A stretch of DNA of 64,000 nt from Epiperipatus broadwayi. Lineage: Eukaryota; Onychophora; Udeonychophora; Euonychophora; Peripatidae. The notes beneath the pieces were generated by a model, which worked only from the letters and a program-made list of their open reading frames with translations, was not told the DNA's origin and did not search any database. Location: NCBI GenBank assembly GCA_028023455.1, contig JAQFVV010000283.1:436001-500000 (forward strand), in the 5' to 3' direction. Each line of letters starts with the position of its first letter. The stretch's first letter is position 1. The translations under genes were made by a program, and so were the position numbers. Positions 12,031 through 23,880 of this stretch are shown piece after piece.

Positions 12031-14000
12031 GACAATAGTAATGACAATTTAATTATATGTTTTGGTTTGTAAATATTTTTTAAAAAAGTTTGTGCATGCA
12101 GACATTCAGCCTGTCTTCAAGAAAACTCAAAGCCACTAAAACTCACTTAGTGTCAGATGCATACTGATGATCAACCCATCCATATTCATTTACCCTATGA
12201 ATTATTACATAATAATAACAAGTATATAGAGACTATATGGAATGGGCATTAGCCTATTTGCTTTGCCTGATTTCTTTGATGCTTCAAAGATGAGTCAAAT
12301 TGTTTGTGTTTTTTTTTTCATTTAACAGCAAATACATTTCTGCAACTATACATACGTATATATGTAAATTTGTGATAAGAATTGTCAGAGAATTACACAT
12401 TAATCTTACAGTATGTGGTAGCTGACATCCAATTTTTCGTAGACAAAAGCATTTTAAATATTGAAACATTTTAAAATAATGTGATGTATCAATAGTGGTT
12501 ATGTTTTAAAATGTTTGAAGTCGTTAATGCTATATGCTTCAATTTTCAAAATACTTTAATTAGAGATTCTCTTAAAAATTAATTTCTGTTTAGAATTTAG
12601 AATTAAAATAAGTGATTTTAACTATAAAAAGATTTCTTTGAATTATTTATTGCTTTGTATATTGTAATGGATGGTCATGACAGTTGGAAAGTTGATGATA
12701 ATAATCAGGACTTATTAAACATCTGATATGAAAGGAAGAAGTATTTCATTTTACATTATTATGTCTTCGCTCTCATTAATTTCTACAGTTATATAATTTA
12801 GTGTAAACACACGAAATTAGGATTTTATAGCATGCATGCATGAAAATTTTAAATTAAATTACATGTAAATAAATGGCAACATACTTAATTTTACCTCCCT
12901 CTCTACCACTATTTATATACATGAAGTTTTTTTGGACGGATAGTGGTGCTATAGTCACTTAGCTTAAAATCTCTTCTATGGCTACCTATAACAGTCATAT
13001 GCTGGTTTTGCATTTATTCGATAGTAAAAATTGGAATTGTATTGATTTATTAATTTCATTTAAAATAATTTAGATATCAATATTGTACAGATAATCTAAT
13101 AGAAAAGGCTGAATGGACTTTCAAATAACTTTCATTGTTTTCGAAATAGTAACTATATTTACATAAGCTTATCTTTTGACCAAACTTGAAAATGAAAATG
13201 ATTGGATTTCCATAAATTTGTTTATATATTTATTATCATTTTTGCAAAATATTTGTGAAATATTAATTTTTTGATATGAATATGATGATCAGAGTCAGTT
13301 TTTATTTGAAAATATTTCTTTTTAGAAGAATGCAAGTCAAGAGAAATGTAATAATATAAAGCAGGAAGTTGTCACTGGCTGAAAAAAGACACATCTCTAT
13401 AAATATTGTAGCTGTTATTTTTTATTTTTTAAATAATTATAAGTGGAATTTCAAAACATTCTGATGCTTTATGTATTATTTGCAAAAATTCATTTTACTG
13501 ATGGAAATGGAGTTCAAATATTTTATAATTTTCTTTTATATATATCCATATATGACATTCTAATATAAATTAAACTTAAGATATCAAGTACAGATTTTAC
13601 TGCTGAAATTCAAATCTTAACACTTTATCTTGGTATACAGTCTGGCAATTGGTCATTTATGAATGTTGTCATCAGAATGGTCCTACTGCCAAAGGAATTT
13701 GTATATCTTACAAGTCATTCATAGCAAGGAAATCTATCAATGTTTAGCACCCAAATTTCCATTAATATACTTTCACATTTGGCATACCATTAGAGGTATC
13801 ACCAAATAACTTGTTGTAGTTAGGACTAGATGGCTGGACTTATTCATATATAATCATGCTAATGTGTTTTTCTGTGGAGAGGATTTATTATGTTATTATG
13901 CATTTTTGCTGTGAGGGGATGTGTAAATTATATCATGGAAGTGTTACTCTTTTAAAGATTTTTTTTCAATGATTTTATATATATATATATACAACAAACC
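12031..14000. other. A/T-rich DNA, no gene recognised
   Basis: There are several moderately G/C-richer islands (for example 13,650-13,850), but no splice-bounded open frame and no family match I can support. A (TA)n run lies at about 13,977-13,991. Confidence 0.4.
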
Positions 14001-14009
14001 ACGCACAAA

Positions 14010-14425
14010 CTTCTTTATAAATCTTGATTTATTTTATGAACTATTATAATATACAAAAATATACTCCAATGTTCCAACTATAATCTTTTATAGTCTTTAT
14101 CAAAGAACAACTTAAAACTCTGCTAACAAACAATCTTGATTTATTATATGAACTATTATAACAGAAAAATATACTAACAACATTTCAACTATATTCTTTT
14201 ATAGTTTTTATCAAGGAACAACTTTCAAGCAAATATAAAAATATACTCTAATGTTGTGACTACATTTTTTAATAGACTTTATCAATGAACAACTTAAAAC
14301 TCTTCTAACAAAGAACTTTGTTTGTTAGAAGAGTTTTATATTGTTCCTTGATAAAGTCTGTGAACTAATATAGTTGAAATGGAGTATATTTTTGTATGTT
14401 ATAATAGTTCATATAATTTTTATTT
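14010..14425. repeat. PLE-terminus-like repeat: three tandem minus units and one inverted plus unit
   Basis: Units of roughly 100-120 bp recur at about 14,020, 14,130 and 14,235. Each has the order tgaactattata, aaaatatactc, a 'tttcaactat...atagtctttatcaa' block, then gaacaactt. A reversed copy follows at about 14,300-14,420. In the minus sense the block reads UUGAUAAAG, a U/A-rich stem, then GGAA, which looks like a decayed hammerhead (CUGANGA...GAAA). The matching structure at 19.7 kb and the terminus of the 24-26 kb PLE support a PLE origin. Confidence 0.55.
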
Positions 14426-14488
14426 TATTTATTTATTTTGTATTTTTTTTTTATAGAAAAACCCCAAGAATGTGAAGTTGGAAATGGT

Positions 14489-14582
14489 GAAGGGGGGGGG
14501 TTCCCGGTCCCTATTTTTTTTTTTTCAAAAAAAGATTTTTGTGTTGAGGAGGGGTGGGGGGGCCCCCCCCCTCTTTTTTTAG
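14489..14582. other. Homopolymer-rich stretch, possible assembly artefact
   Basis: Runs of G, T, A, C and T follow each other in less than 100 bp: a G run at about 14,491, a T run at about 14,514, then G-rich and C-rich runs at about 14,550-14,570 next to each other. This is very unlike the surrounding base composition. A fragment of the 6.95 kb MITE end follows at 14,598-14,617. Confidence 0.5.
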
Positions 14583-16221
14583 GGCACATTTTTTAGGTTT
14601 ATAGCCATAGTAAATATAGTTCATATAATAAATGGAGATTTATTAAGAAGTTTGTGTGTGGTTTGTTGTATATATAATGAAATTAATGGGCTAATTTTTA
14701 AAATAGAAGACTGTTTGTTATTTTTTAATTTATTTGATTTTATATTTTTAATTTTACTTTATAATATAAAATGTTTGATCTTTATTATTAAAAAAATATT
14801 AACTACTAAAATTATATTTACTGAAAATTTAAGTAATTATGAAATATTAGATGAAGTTTTGTAATAAATTGGCCGAAACGTTTTGAACTTTGGCTAAAGA
14901 AAAGGTTTATTATATTTATTTATTTTTATTAAATACATAGTTGGTTCTGGTTTTCAAAAGCTAAGAGCAGGTTCAGCTATGTTTAATAAAAGTGAAGACA
15001 TATAGTAAATCTTTTCTTTAGTCAATGTTTGAAACATTTTGTCCAATTTATTACAACTAAGATACAATTGCTGTGGTAAAGCATGGTAGCTATACAGTTG
15101 GTTCATTCATGATTGGGGGAAAATACCACGAATTATCAATGCATTTATTACTAATAAAAATTTTAAAGCAATGTCTTTATTTAGATTTAATTATTTGTAT
15201 ATGATGAATAACTTTCATTCATGCTATATATTTGTATGGTAATATATTTTATTTTTTAAATCATTTTGTATTGTTTTTAATACAAATTCAATGTTTTTAG
15301 TATGTGCAATTATATCCATGCTTCTTGCATGAAGAAAATATCAATAATGTTAATTATAATCTTAATGCACTCTCGATGTAAGAAACATTGATATAATTGC
15401 CAATAGATTATTGCATTTTAATGATCTACATTTATAAATGTTTTTTATTATGTTATAGTTTTGACTGGTGTACGGTATTCATCAAAGCTCTTTTTTAAGT
15501 TGGATTAAAAATTGATATTTTTTATTCAAACTTAAGGAACCAGCTTTGATGAAATCTATAAGTAAGTCAAAACTATAAGCAACTAAAGCTATAATGAAAA
15601 GCATTGAATTTAAATGTGTGAAGTTCTGAATTCATATTTGTATGATGATACATAGTATTTTAAAAATACAATTTTCTTTTTTAAAAAAACAAAAAAAACA
15701 ACAACCTGTATTATATATTTTGATACTTGTAATTCGCAATATAATAATTAAATATCAATAAATACTGAACAAATGATAAAGACTTGTAGTTATGACTTGG
15801 GCCAACTAAAAAGTGTTGGTTCAGTATGAACTGCATTTAAGAATCATTTATCCTTTTCAGATGCTCTTTATTCATATGTATCAAGAATATATAATAGAGT
15901 GGAAGTTTAAATATATTTAATAAAGATGTTGAGTTAGTCCATGTGTTTGTGTTTTTATTAAAAAACAATATTTATCTGGCTAAGGATAATCTCTAGTTTA
16001 ATAAATGGTTGTTCTTAATCACTAAAATATTTATCTGAAATGGTTCGTATCTAAGTTGTAAGTCCAGAATATTTGATACTTATAAATCGAAATATTATAA
16101 TTATGTTTTAAATCTATATTTTATTTCTTGCCTACTTAGTAAAAATTTGAAAGATAATGTACAAAAGGCATTTTAATTTAATAGTTAGGCTAATGGTTTT
16201 AAGAACTAGCAAGCAATGCAT

Positions 16222-16440
16222 AGTCTCATTCAGAGGCAAAACTCTCCCTACAGTAGTGCTATTCAGTGCAAGCCAGAATAATCAATGGATGCAGGAAGGT
16301 TTTGCATAAAATCCCTATCTAGTGCCTACTCATCTAATATTCACAGACTAGCTTCTAGCTTGTGGTTTTCATCAGTGAGGAACCTTGGATCTGAGAGCAC
16401 TGCACCTAGATCTTAGGATCCAGTGCAACCCTCCAGCAGC
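16222..16440 (-). mobile_element. Ribozyme-bearing repeat family B, minus copy
   Basis: On the minus strand a CTGATGA (complement of 16,369-16,375) is followed by a short stem II and GAAG instead of GAAA (complement of 16,352-16,355), then the palindromic stem III/cleavage block CTAGTC. The flanking family B sequence (ccaagatctaggtgcagtgctctc and so on, read from the plus strand at 16,380-16,420) is shared with copies at 21.4, 21.8, 53.9 and 54.3 kb. The core mutation predicts no activity. Confidence 0.65.
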
Positions 16441-16554
16441 CATTTTTATCTTATTAGCTAACTATAAAGCTTTGAGTCCAAAATGAAAACACAATGATGT
16501 TTCAGTTCAAGTTCATTAGCTTGTACAGTCATACAGATACGAACTCAATTCAGC

Positions 16555-16740
16555 ATCCATATTTTTTGGTATCTTTGGTTCTTTAATAACCACAGTCACC
16601 ACAAGCTAGAAACTAGTCTGAGGATATTGGATGAGTAGGCACTAGATAGGGATTTTATGCAAAAACCTTCCTGCATTCATTGATTACTCTGGCTTGCACT
16701 GAGTGGCACTACTGTATGGAGTTTTGTGTCTGTGTAAAAC
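16555..16740 (+). mobile_element. Family B repeat, plus-oriented copy with lost 5' core
   Basis: From 16,600 the sequence reads acaagctagaaactagtctg in the ribozyme sense (GAAA at 16,609-16,612) and continues through ggatgagtaggcactagatag to the gtggcactactgtatggag end. The CUGANGA part is replaced by an unrelated junction (cagtcacc). The copy is inverted relative to the one at 16,222-16,440. Confidence 0.65.
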
Positions 16741-17049
16741 ATAAAGAATGGTGATCATGTGATGTTTAGTGGTTTGATGTATATTCTCATTTCTAAATGT
16801 CATTATGGGTAATGTAAAGTAAACCATTAGTTCAGCAATCATTTTAATAGAGAAGACCATATCTTATCAATAATAGTATTTATTATTCTTATAGTTAATG
16901 CTTTGACACTTATATTAGCAATTCCTAATATTCTTACTAACAATGTCTAGATATATAATTACTGATCAATATTGTGAATTGGGTATCAAGCTATGAGTGA
17001 GGTATCTGAAAGAAAAATCATTTCTGCTGCAATTTAGAAAAAAATTGAA

Positions 17050-17125
17050 GGTACCCCAGGCTAGATTCAAACCTCAGATGATGCTGTGACAGATAAGGTG
17101 TTAACTACTAAACCATGAATGATTT
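17050..17125 (-). repeat. tRNA-like segment
   Basis: The minus strand reads TGGTTTAGTAGTTAACACC (A-box-like) and, about 35 bp later, GGTTTGAATC (B-box-like). This is spacing expected of a tRNA-derived SINE head. No acceptor-stem pairing and no CCA context, so I do not call it a tRNA gene. Confidence 0.4.
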
Positions 17126-17331
17126 CATTAATGTTATATAAAAAATGTTGAAAGTTCTACTTTAGTAATACTGTTGTGGGCAATTTTTAAGTCAAAATTG
17201 TGTATGATGGTCACTTTTTTATTGTTGTTTTCATTAAAAAATTGAAAATTCTCACCTAAATATAATATCCAGATGTTAATAGAAGTAATAATATATGAAG
17301 ATTTGAAATATGAAGGGATTATTATGATTTT

Positions 17332-17435
17332 TTTTCATATGTTATATCGGCCGGGACGGGAACCCAGAACCTTCTGCAACCAACTACTCGTTTGCAAGGC
17401 AGCTGCGATGACCTCTCAGCTAACAACGCTTGACA
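17332..17435 (-). mobile_element. S1 SINE, full-length, with 15-bp TSD
   Basis: On the minus strand the copy starts gtcaagcgttgttagctgag, carries the A and B boxes and ends in an A tail (T run at 17,332). The 15-bp repeat gattattatgatttt at 17,317-17,331 and 17,436-17,450 is perfect. The B box reads GGGTTCCCGTCCC, mutated relative to other copies, and the tgctatgacat tail is altered to atataacatatg. Confidence 0.85.
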
Positions 17436-18360
17436 GATTATTATGATTTTACAATTTAATTTTATTGATTTTTCAATTTAATAGTCATACAAACTTTATT
17501 TTCATGTTTGTGGATAATTAATCTTCAGCTGCTACTGATTATAGTAATGAGCAGTATCATTATTTCAGCTTTCTGTGTCTCATAATATTATTAGTCAGTA
17601 ATGTAAATAATAATTTATCATTTATATTATCTACTCCATTTGTTTTAAACTGTTCTTACTATCTATGTTTCCCATTCCATAAGTGAATTTTTAATTCTAA
17701 GCATAACTGAAGTTTTGTGTCATGTTGGAACGCAATATATGTAGCAGTTTGTCAGATTATATTGTCTTATTATGTAATATATATTCTAAAAATTTTAACA
17801 AGCCCATAAATAAATTATGGCTTATCAAATGTGTAACATTGATAATATAAATCTATTTATGGAGTAACCAAGTCCAAAAATGTTAGTGTGAAAATTCACA
17901 AGCCAAATTCCCAAAGAATCATTCATTTAAATGAACTTATAAATAAGCCTCCTTTTCTTATATTAGTGCCAAATTGTCATTTTTTATCTGACAAATATAT
18001 TGGGATTGATGTAAGAAGGTGGGCATTATTGAAAAGTTTGGTTAAATGATTCTTTAGGCATCTGGCATGCAAATATTTTAAAATTTGGTTGTTCAATGAA
18101 TAAATATAGTGTACACTTTTTTAACTTTTTAAAAATCACTTAACTCTTATAAACTGTAATTCTGATTTTAATAGTCACATGTTCCTATAGCTAATTTTTA
18201 AGGTTTACTGATTGAGTATTTTAATTGATTATTTATGCCAATGCTTTTTTTTTTTTTTGATCAATAATAATAAATTGGCTGTATTTAGGTATTTTGCCTA
18301 TATTTTTAAATCCGATAACAGTACTTATTGATAGTAATCAAAGTTTATTTAATATCAGAA

Positions 18361-18840
18361 AAACATCCTAGCACCTCACTGAGGAAGCCAGTAGCAGAAA
18401 CTGGTCTGGGGTTGGGGATATTCTGCAAAGCTTGTTAAGAGCTTATTTGCGAGCTCTATATATATCATTCGTAATACAAGCTTGTTAAATTAGGTCATGT
18501 GACATATGCCTTGATTTCTTTCCAGTTTTATTTTTTGCTATTAAGGCTTTGGCAATTTTATATTGCTAAAGTTATTAATATATGGTGTATCTGAACTTGG
18601 TTCAGTCCCATATGGCTATTTAAGTTAGATAGCTGGATTCGAAGACATATGAATGTCTGAAAATTTCAGATTTTCTACTTAATAGTTATCCATTAGATAA
18701 AATGCTGGACTTGTCCTGGTATTTTTTATCTAATGCTTGAATATCCTAGTACCTCACTGAGGAAGCCAGTAACAGAAACCGGTCTGGGGTTGGGGATATT
18801 CTGCAAAGCTTGTTAAGAACTTATTTATGAGCTCTCTATA
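18361..18840 (+). mobile_element. Ribozyme-bearing repeat family A, head-to-tail partial dimer (378-bp unit)
   Basis: Two direct copies of a block of about 90 bp, starting near cacctcactgagg, lie 378 bp apart. Each has CTGAGGA (18,379-18,385 and 18,757-18,763), a short stem II segment and GAAA. Next comes a palindromic stem III (ACTGGT in copy 1, ACCGGT in copy 2) ending in GTC, then TGGGGT, which pairs over six positions with the ACCTCA before the core. Cleavage would fall after 18,406 and after 18,784, defining a 378-nt monomer. An extra A sits on each side of stem II, a departure from the canonical core. Related copies are at 54.9, 56.3 and 62.1/63.0 kb. Confidence 0.65.
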
Positions 18841-19028
18841 TAACAATTATCAATTAATTTTGATTAACTCCCTTCTAGAATGCTACAACAAAATTCTTTA
18901 ATATATTTAATAATAAAAAATCTTTTTGTCTTTCTTTTATTTGTTATTAGAAAATGCAATAATAATAATAATGGTTGGTTTTTATTTTTAAGTGAATTCT
19001 AAAAATTATTAACTTTTTTTATTTTCAG

Positions 19029-19108
19029 CTGGAGAAGTAATATATAGCTTGAATGAAGATAAAATTTGTCAGTTATTTGCGGAAATGCTTCTTAGACCAG
19101 CAGGAAAA
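19029..19108 (+). CDS. Candidate internal exon of an unrecognised gene
   Basis: An 80-nt segment is bounded by a T-rich tract ending in tttattttcag and a consensus donor (AAAA|gtaagt). Only one frame is open: after two leading bases it reads GEVIYSLNEDKICQLFAEML, then LRPAGK, with the last codon complete at the donor. The other two frames hit stops early. Base composition is distinctly richer in G/C than the flanks and the residue mix is protein-like rather than A/T noise. I do not recognise the family and make no functional claim. It would be part of a plus-strand gene with kilobase-scale introns full of repeats. Confidence 0.55.
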
Positions 19109-19689
19109 GTAAGTTTGCATTTATTCATATATTAATTCTTCATTTAATTTCATAATGACTATAAATTGGTGAATATTTTAAATGGATATCATTTCTCATG
19201 AATGTAAAAACATATATTTGCATATACACGTATATATTAAATCATAAGTGCCAACAGTTAACTGATTATTATATGTAAATTACATCACAACTCTCATACT
19301 TAAACAAATCAATAGAATAGTAATAATCTGTTGTCAAGGTGATTACTGCAATACGGCAGTAAAATAATTACATTTATTGCCCAATTATGGTATTGCTTTG
19401 ACAACGGAATGTTAATATTCTGTTGGTATTTGTAAGCTTGAAAATGCTAATATAATGTATGTAAATGTGTGTATGTGTGGAGGGGAGGTGGTTCAATATT
19501 TAAGTACACTTTTTTTCCTTCAGCATTATAAGTCATTGCTTTAATTGACAAATTTAAAATATCACCTACACAGTTCTCATTTTAAAAATAGTTCAATTTG
19601 TATATAAATATGTATATGTATATAAATAAATATGTATATAAATAAATACTCCAAATTTCTTTGTAAATCTTGTTTTTTATATGACTACT

Positions 19690-20025
19690 ATAAAAATATA
19701 ATTATATACCAACATTTCGACTATTTTATAATATAGTCTTTTTCAAGGACAACTGAAAAATACAAATATATAATAATAAATATAAATATCACATATTCCA
19801 AAACAAATCCAAAAATTAAACAATATTAAAAAATAAAGTTTTGAGATTGTTTATAATAGAAAGGTTTGAGGTAAAGAATATTTTTTAGTATTTTTTAATA
19901 TTTGGATTTGTTTAGAATATGTGATATTTATATTTATATATTTGTATTTTTCAATTGTCCTTGAAAAAGACTATATCATAAAATAATCTAAACGATGTCT
20001 AGTTATATTTTTGTAATAGACATAT
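19690..20025. repeat. Inverted repeat with PLE-type ribozyme-like blocks in both arms
   Basis: The left arm (about 19,697-19,830) and right arm (about 19,890-20,025) are reverse complements. They share atagtctttttcaaggacaa and the 'aaatacaaatatataa...atcacatattc' block. In the left arm (minus sense) the order is UUGAAAAAGACUAU, loop, AUAGUC, GAAA. That is a 6-bp stem II with an intact GAAA, but the CUGANGA box is degraded. Confidence 0.6.
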
Positions 20026-20042
20026 AAAACAGATTTAAAAAG

Positions 20043-20148
20043 GTCAAGCGTTGGTGGTCGAGTGGTCAGCACAGTTGCCTTACAAACAATTGTCCCGGGA
20101 TAGCGGGTTCGCTTCCCGGCTGAAACTATGACACGTGAGGAAAAAAAG
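20043..20148 (+). mobile_element. S1 SINE
   Basis: It has the family head gtcaagcgttggtggtcgag (A box), the B box GGTTCGCTTCCCGG, the family end gaaactatgacacgtgagg and a short A tail. It carries the tgtcccgggatagc subfamily insert also seen at 36.9 kb. No clean TSD. Confidence 0.8.
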
Positions 20149-21244
20149 AAGTTTGGTGCATTCATTTATATATATTGCCTTAGTTGAATAAAATTATATG
20201 AAATTAAATTTAATAGGTTAGTATTTTTGATATGTTGAAATATATATTATTAAAGTGAGATGGCTAATTTAGAACTTAAAAAAAAAAACAAACAAAGAAA
20301 AAAAACAGAAATTAAAATCAGTAATAAACAATGTCAGATTGATTTTACTTTAACAATACTATTAATTCGTAACACACACGTTGTTATGTATATCTAAGTA
20401 AAACTTTCTCAACCAATTAAATTATTAATGTATTCTTAATCATTGAAAGAAAATGCTGTTATAAAAAAATGCATAGTTAATGTAGGAGTAAATGTGAATG
20501 CTTTAAAATTATAATAATAATGATAATAATAAGCAAATCTAAAGATTTAAAAAATGATAAAGCATTGGAAAATCATATTAATATTTCTCAAAAAAATAAA
20601 AAAATATTAATATATAAAATTTATTCCTTTTATTTTATTAATTAAAAGTTAATCTAATTTTTGCCTTTTGATAAGTAAATATTTTTCAAAATTAAATAGC
20701 TTATCTGAGATGACATCATGTTATTGTAATCATAGCAAAGTGTTTAGGAGCCATATGACGTTATCATATACAAATTATATGCCAAATGAATACAGGGTAA
20801 TAAATCGTTTTCTGATTTCATTGCATTTTAAATAATATATTTTTATGTAAATAAATTTGTAAATATGAGCATTATATGTAAACGTATCTGATATGAATAT
20901 ACTATATGTAAAATTTATATATATGATTAGTGAGCTTTATTAAATCATGTACTTCTTATATCTCACATATGTACAAATTATAAATAAATATTAGTATTCT
21001 CTATTTCTCTGAATAAATACTGATATCATAGAGGAAGTCACATGATAATTATTAAACATATTTGCGCCACATCAACTGAGATTTAAGATAAATTATGATT
21101 GAAAATATAAGTGAATGAGATAATATATTAGGGAATAGATTAGTATAAAGATAGTAAAATAGGCTAAAAGCATCATATAGTCTTTTCATGTTTTAATAAA
21201 TAGGATTAAAAGTTTTTAAAGATAAGCAACATTCTGTGAATATT

Positions 21245-21965
21245 ATAGTTAGTTTTAGAGGTTAAACCACTAAACATCACATGGTCACCATTTCTTATGC
21301 TTGCTCATAATTGTTATTAAAACAGGCAAAACTCTTCATACAGTACCACTCATTGCAAGCCAGAGTAATCAATGGATGCCAGAAGGCTTATGCCTAAAAT
21401 CCCTATCTAGGACCTACTCATCCAATATCCCCAGACTAGTTTCTAGCTTGTGGATTTTGTCAGTGAGGAGCTTTGAATCTGAGAGCACTGCACCTAGATC
21501 TTAGGATCTAATGCAACCCTCTAGCAACCACCTTTTATCTCTACTCAACTACAAAACTATGAGTTTAAAATTGAAAACAATAATATTTTCAAACCAAGCT
21601 CAGTAGCTTATATAGTCATATAGGTCTGAACTCAGTTCAGTACCCATATATTTTGGTGTCTTTGGTTTTTTAATAACCATAGCCCCCACTATCCTATTAG
21701 GCAGGATTGGTATTAAATCATTAAACATCACAAGATCACCATTTCTTATGCTTGCTCATAACTGTTATTAAGACCCTCAGTGCAAGCCAGAGTAATCAAT
21801 GGATGCCAGAAGGCTTGTGTATAAAATCCCTTTCTAGTGCCTACTTATCCAATATCCCCATATTAGTTTCTAGCTTGTGGCTTTCATCAATGAGGAGCTT
21901 TGAATCTGAGAGCACTGCACCTAGATCTTAGGATCTAATGCAAACCTCTAGCAGCCATCTTTTTT
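21245..21965 (-). mobile_element. Ribozyme-bearing repeat family B, tandem dimer
   Basis: Two direct units begin with taaacatcac at 21,271 and 21,722 (period 451 bp; 427 bp between ribozyme cores because unit 2 has a deletion of about 24 bp). On the minus strand, unit 1 has CTGACAA (complement of 21,457-21,463), stem II, GAAA (complement of 21,440-21,443), then the palindrome ACTAGT and C; one core base (G8) is changed. Unit 2 has TTGATGA (complement of 21,884-21,890) and GAAA but ends ACTAAT-A. The bases before the core (TCCTCA) pair with TGGGGA after the cleavage site. Each copy carries inactivating changes. Confidence 0.65.
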
Positions 21966-22086
21966 CTCAACTTGAGATTGTTGTAAATTTCCTACCAACA
22001 ACTAATAGTTAAATCTATGATTAATAAGTTTGCATTATTGTAGAATAAATGAAGTAACAATGTCTATCTCCTTCCCTCTAATGCAG

Positions 22087-22197
22087 GTGTCAGGAACATT
22101 TTTGATATTGAAAGCCATTTTGACAAAAAATGGAGAAAAATTAAAATTTAGGAAGTCTCAACTTGAAATCAATTTTATTAATTATTTAAAAATTTAA
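22087..22197 (+). CDS. Weak candidate exon downstream of the 19.0 kb exon
   Basis: A strong acceptor-like tract (tctccttccctctaatgcag) precedes a 36-codon frame, VSGTFLILKAILTKNGEKLK, then FRKSQLEINFINYLKI and a stop. Its phase matches the donor of the 19,029-19,108 exon. The C-terminal half is A/T-rich and could be chance. It may simply be a cryptic acceptor. Confidence 0.2.
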   Translation: MSGTFLILKAILTKNGEKLKFRKSQLEINFINYLKI

Positions 22198-22199
22198 TA

Positions 22200-23830
22200 A
22201 CATTAATTATGCATATACAAGATTCAAGCAACTCTTAAGTAACATTTTGGTGCTTGAAATAAAAAAAGGATTTTAAATTTTTAATAAAATGTATATAATT
22301 TTTTTATCCAAAATAAGAGAAGCATACTTTTTCCACTAAAGAACCACCTGCTGCTGCTCTCATGTATTAAGATGGATTTTACATTTTTTAAAGTATTTAT
22401 TTTAATTGTGCTACAATTTTATATGAGATTTTCAGACATTATAAACTTTAATACAGTCAAGAATTAATATTATTTTTTTAAATATTTAGAATTTTTTTTT
22501 TTTAAATAAATGCTATTTTTAAAAAAATAAACTAACAAAATTAGTTTTCCATTTGTAACTAAGTTTTTTTTTTAATTGTTATTGTTTTTCATTTTTAATG
22601 ATCATGTTAAATTTATGTTTTTTTGAAAATTATCCTTGTAGAATAGTTATCAGTATGACAGAGTTAAAAAAAGACTATCTGGAAATAATTATTTTTTTAT
22701 TATTCTTAGACCTAAATTATTATATAAATTGTTAGATGTTTAGGATTAATGTTTTATATATGTGTAGATATAATTTTTTTTCCAGATGTATTCACTAATA
22801 TATATGTAATAATATTAATGAAGCAATAAACTACCACTGTATATACTTTAAGAATAGTTTATAAATCAGATTCTCTCGAGTCCTTTTAATAAACTTGTAA
22901 GTAACAATGTCTCTTGTATCAATGCTAATTTACTAGTCAAACAAAAATAGTCCAATTTTATTTTACCTCCAAGTTATTACAAGGAAATTTTAGTCAAATG
23001 AATTCCTAATTGTGATTTTTGTTATTTAGTAAATGAATTTTTTTTGAGAACTTAACGATTAACAAAAAAATCATAAAGGAATCTAGAGATTCCAAGAGTA
23101 GATAGATTTACCAGTGACTATATTAAATGCTTCAATTCTACTATTAAAGTCATAAATTCGACAATCACTACCTATATGGTTCATAGTTTTTCCACTATTA
23201 TATAGATTAGTAACTAGTAAATTACATTTATAAAGCAGATGAGTATAAAGTTCATGGGTTGACCTTAATCAATTGAAAAGACTTCCAATTACAACTGGGA
23301 AGATCAAATCCAATTGTATTTATTGTTGATGGAAGAAGATTCATTTGAAACTTCATAAGAATTCCATTTTTTTACACCATAATTCTTTGATTGCAGATTC
23401 TTGGTTAAACATCCAAAAAGGAATTCTTGATTTGCAGCAAGTCTTAGATGGTGAAGCTATACCTTGAGTTATTGGCGTCTGATCTGCTTAACAGCTTTTT
23501 TATTATAATTGATTTACTATCTTCCTAACATGTTAAGATTAATAAAAGTGAACCATTTTTTGTCTGATTGGTGAATTAGTATTGACATAAATGGGTACTA
23601 TTTATAAGTTTATTAAAATGATTCTACAAAGTCTGACTGGTAAAGTATTCTTATGTTAAGAGCATTGAAAGATTATTTCTTCATAAATATTATCAAAATT
23701 GGAAAAGAATAAAAATCCTTATGCTGCTTTTCCATAAAATAATAATCATAAAATAATAAATTTTTTAATAAACATCAAAATAATAAATTATTTACAACAG
23801 CTATATAATCAATAATAATTTTATACATTA
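22200..23830. other. A/T-rich DNA, no gene recognised
   Basis: Mostly low-complexity A/T sequence. I see no open frame or repeat family I can support. Confidence 0.4.
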
Positions 23831-23835
23831 AAAGT

Positions 23836-23880
23836 CTTTTTCAGCACCTGCTTTAGTGCCCTTTTCAAATGTTACTAATC
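23836..23880 (-). ncRNA. Decayed hammerhead-like motif at the 3' end of the PLE
   Basis: The minus strand reads TTTGAAAAG, GGCAC, loop, GTGC, TGAAAAAG: a helix followed by GAAA in the order of a hammerhead core, with the CUGANGA box degraded. Its position downstream of the endonuclease stop (24,194) mirrors the motif upstream of the reading frame at 26.2 kb, so the pair probably marks the two terminal repeats of one PLE. Confidence 0.4.
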
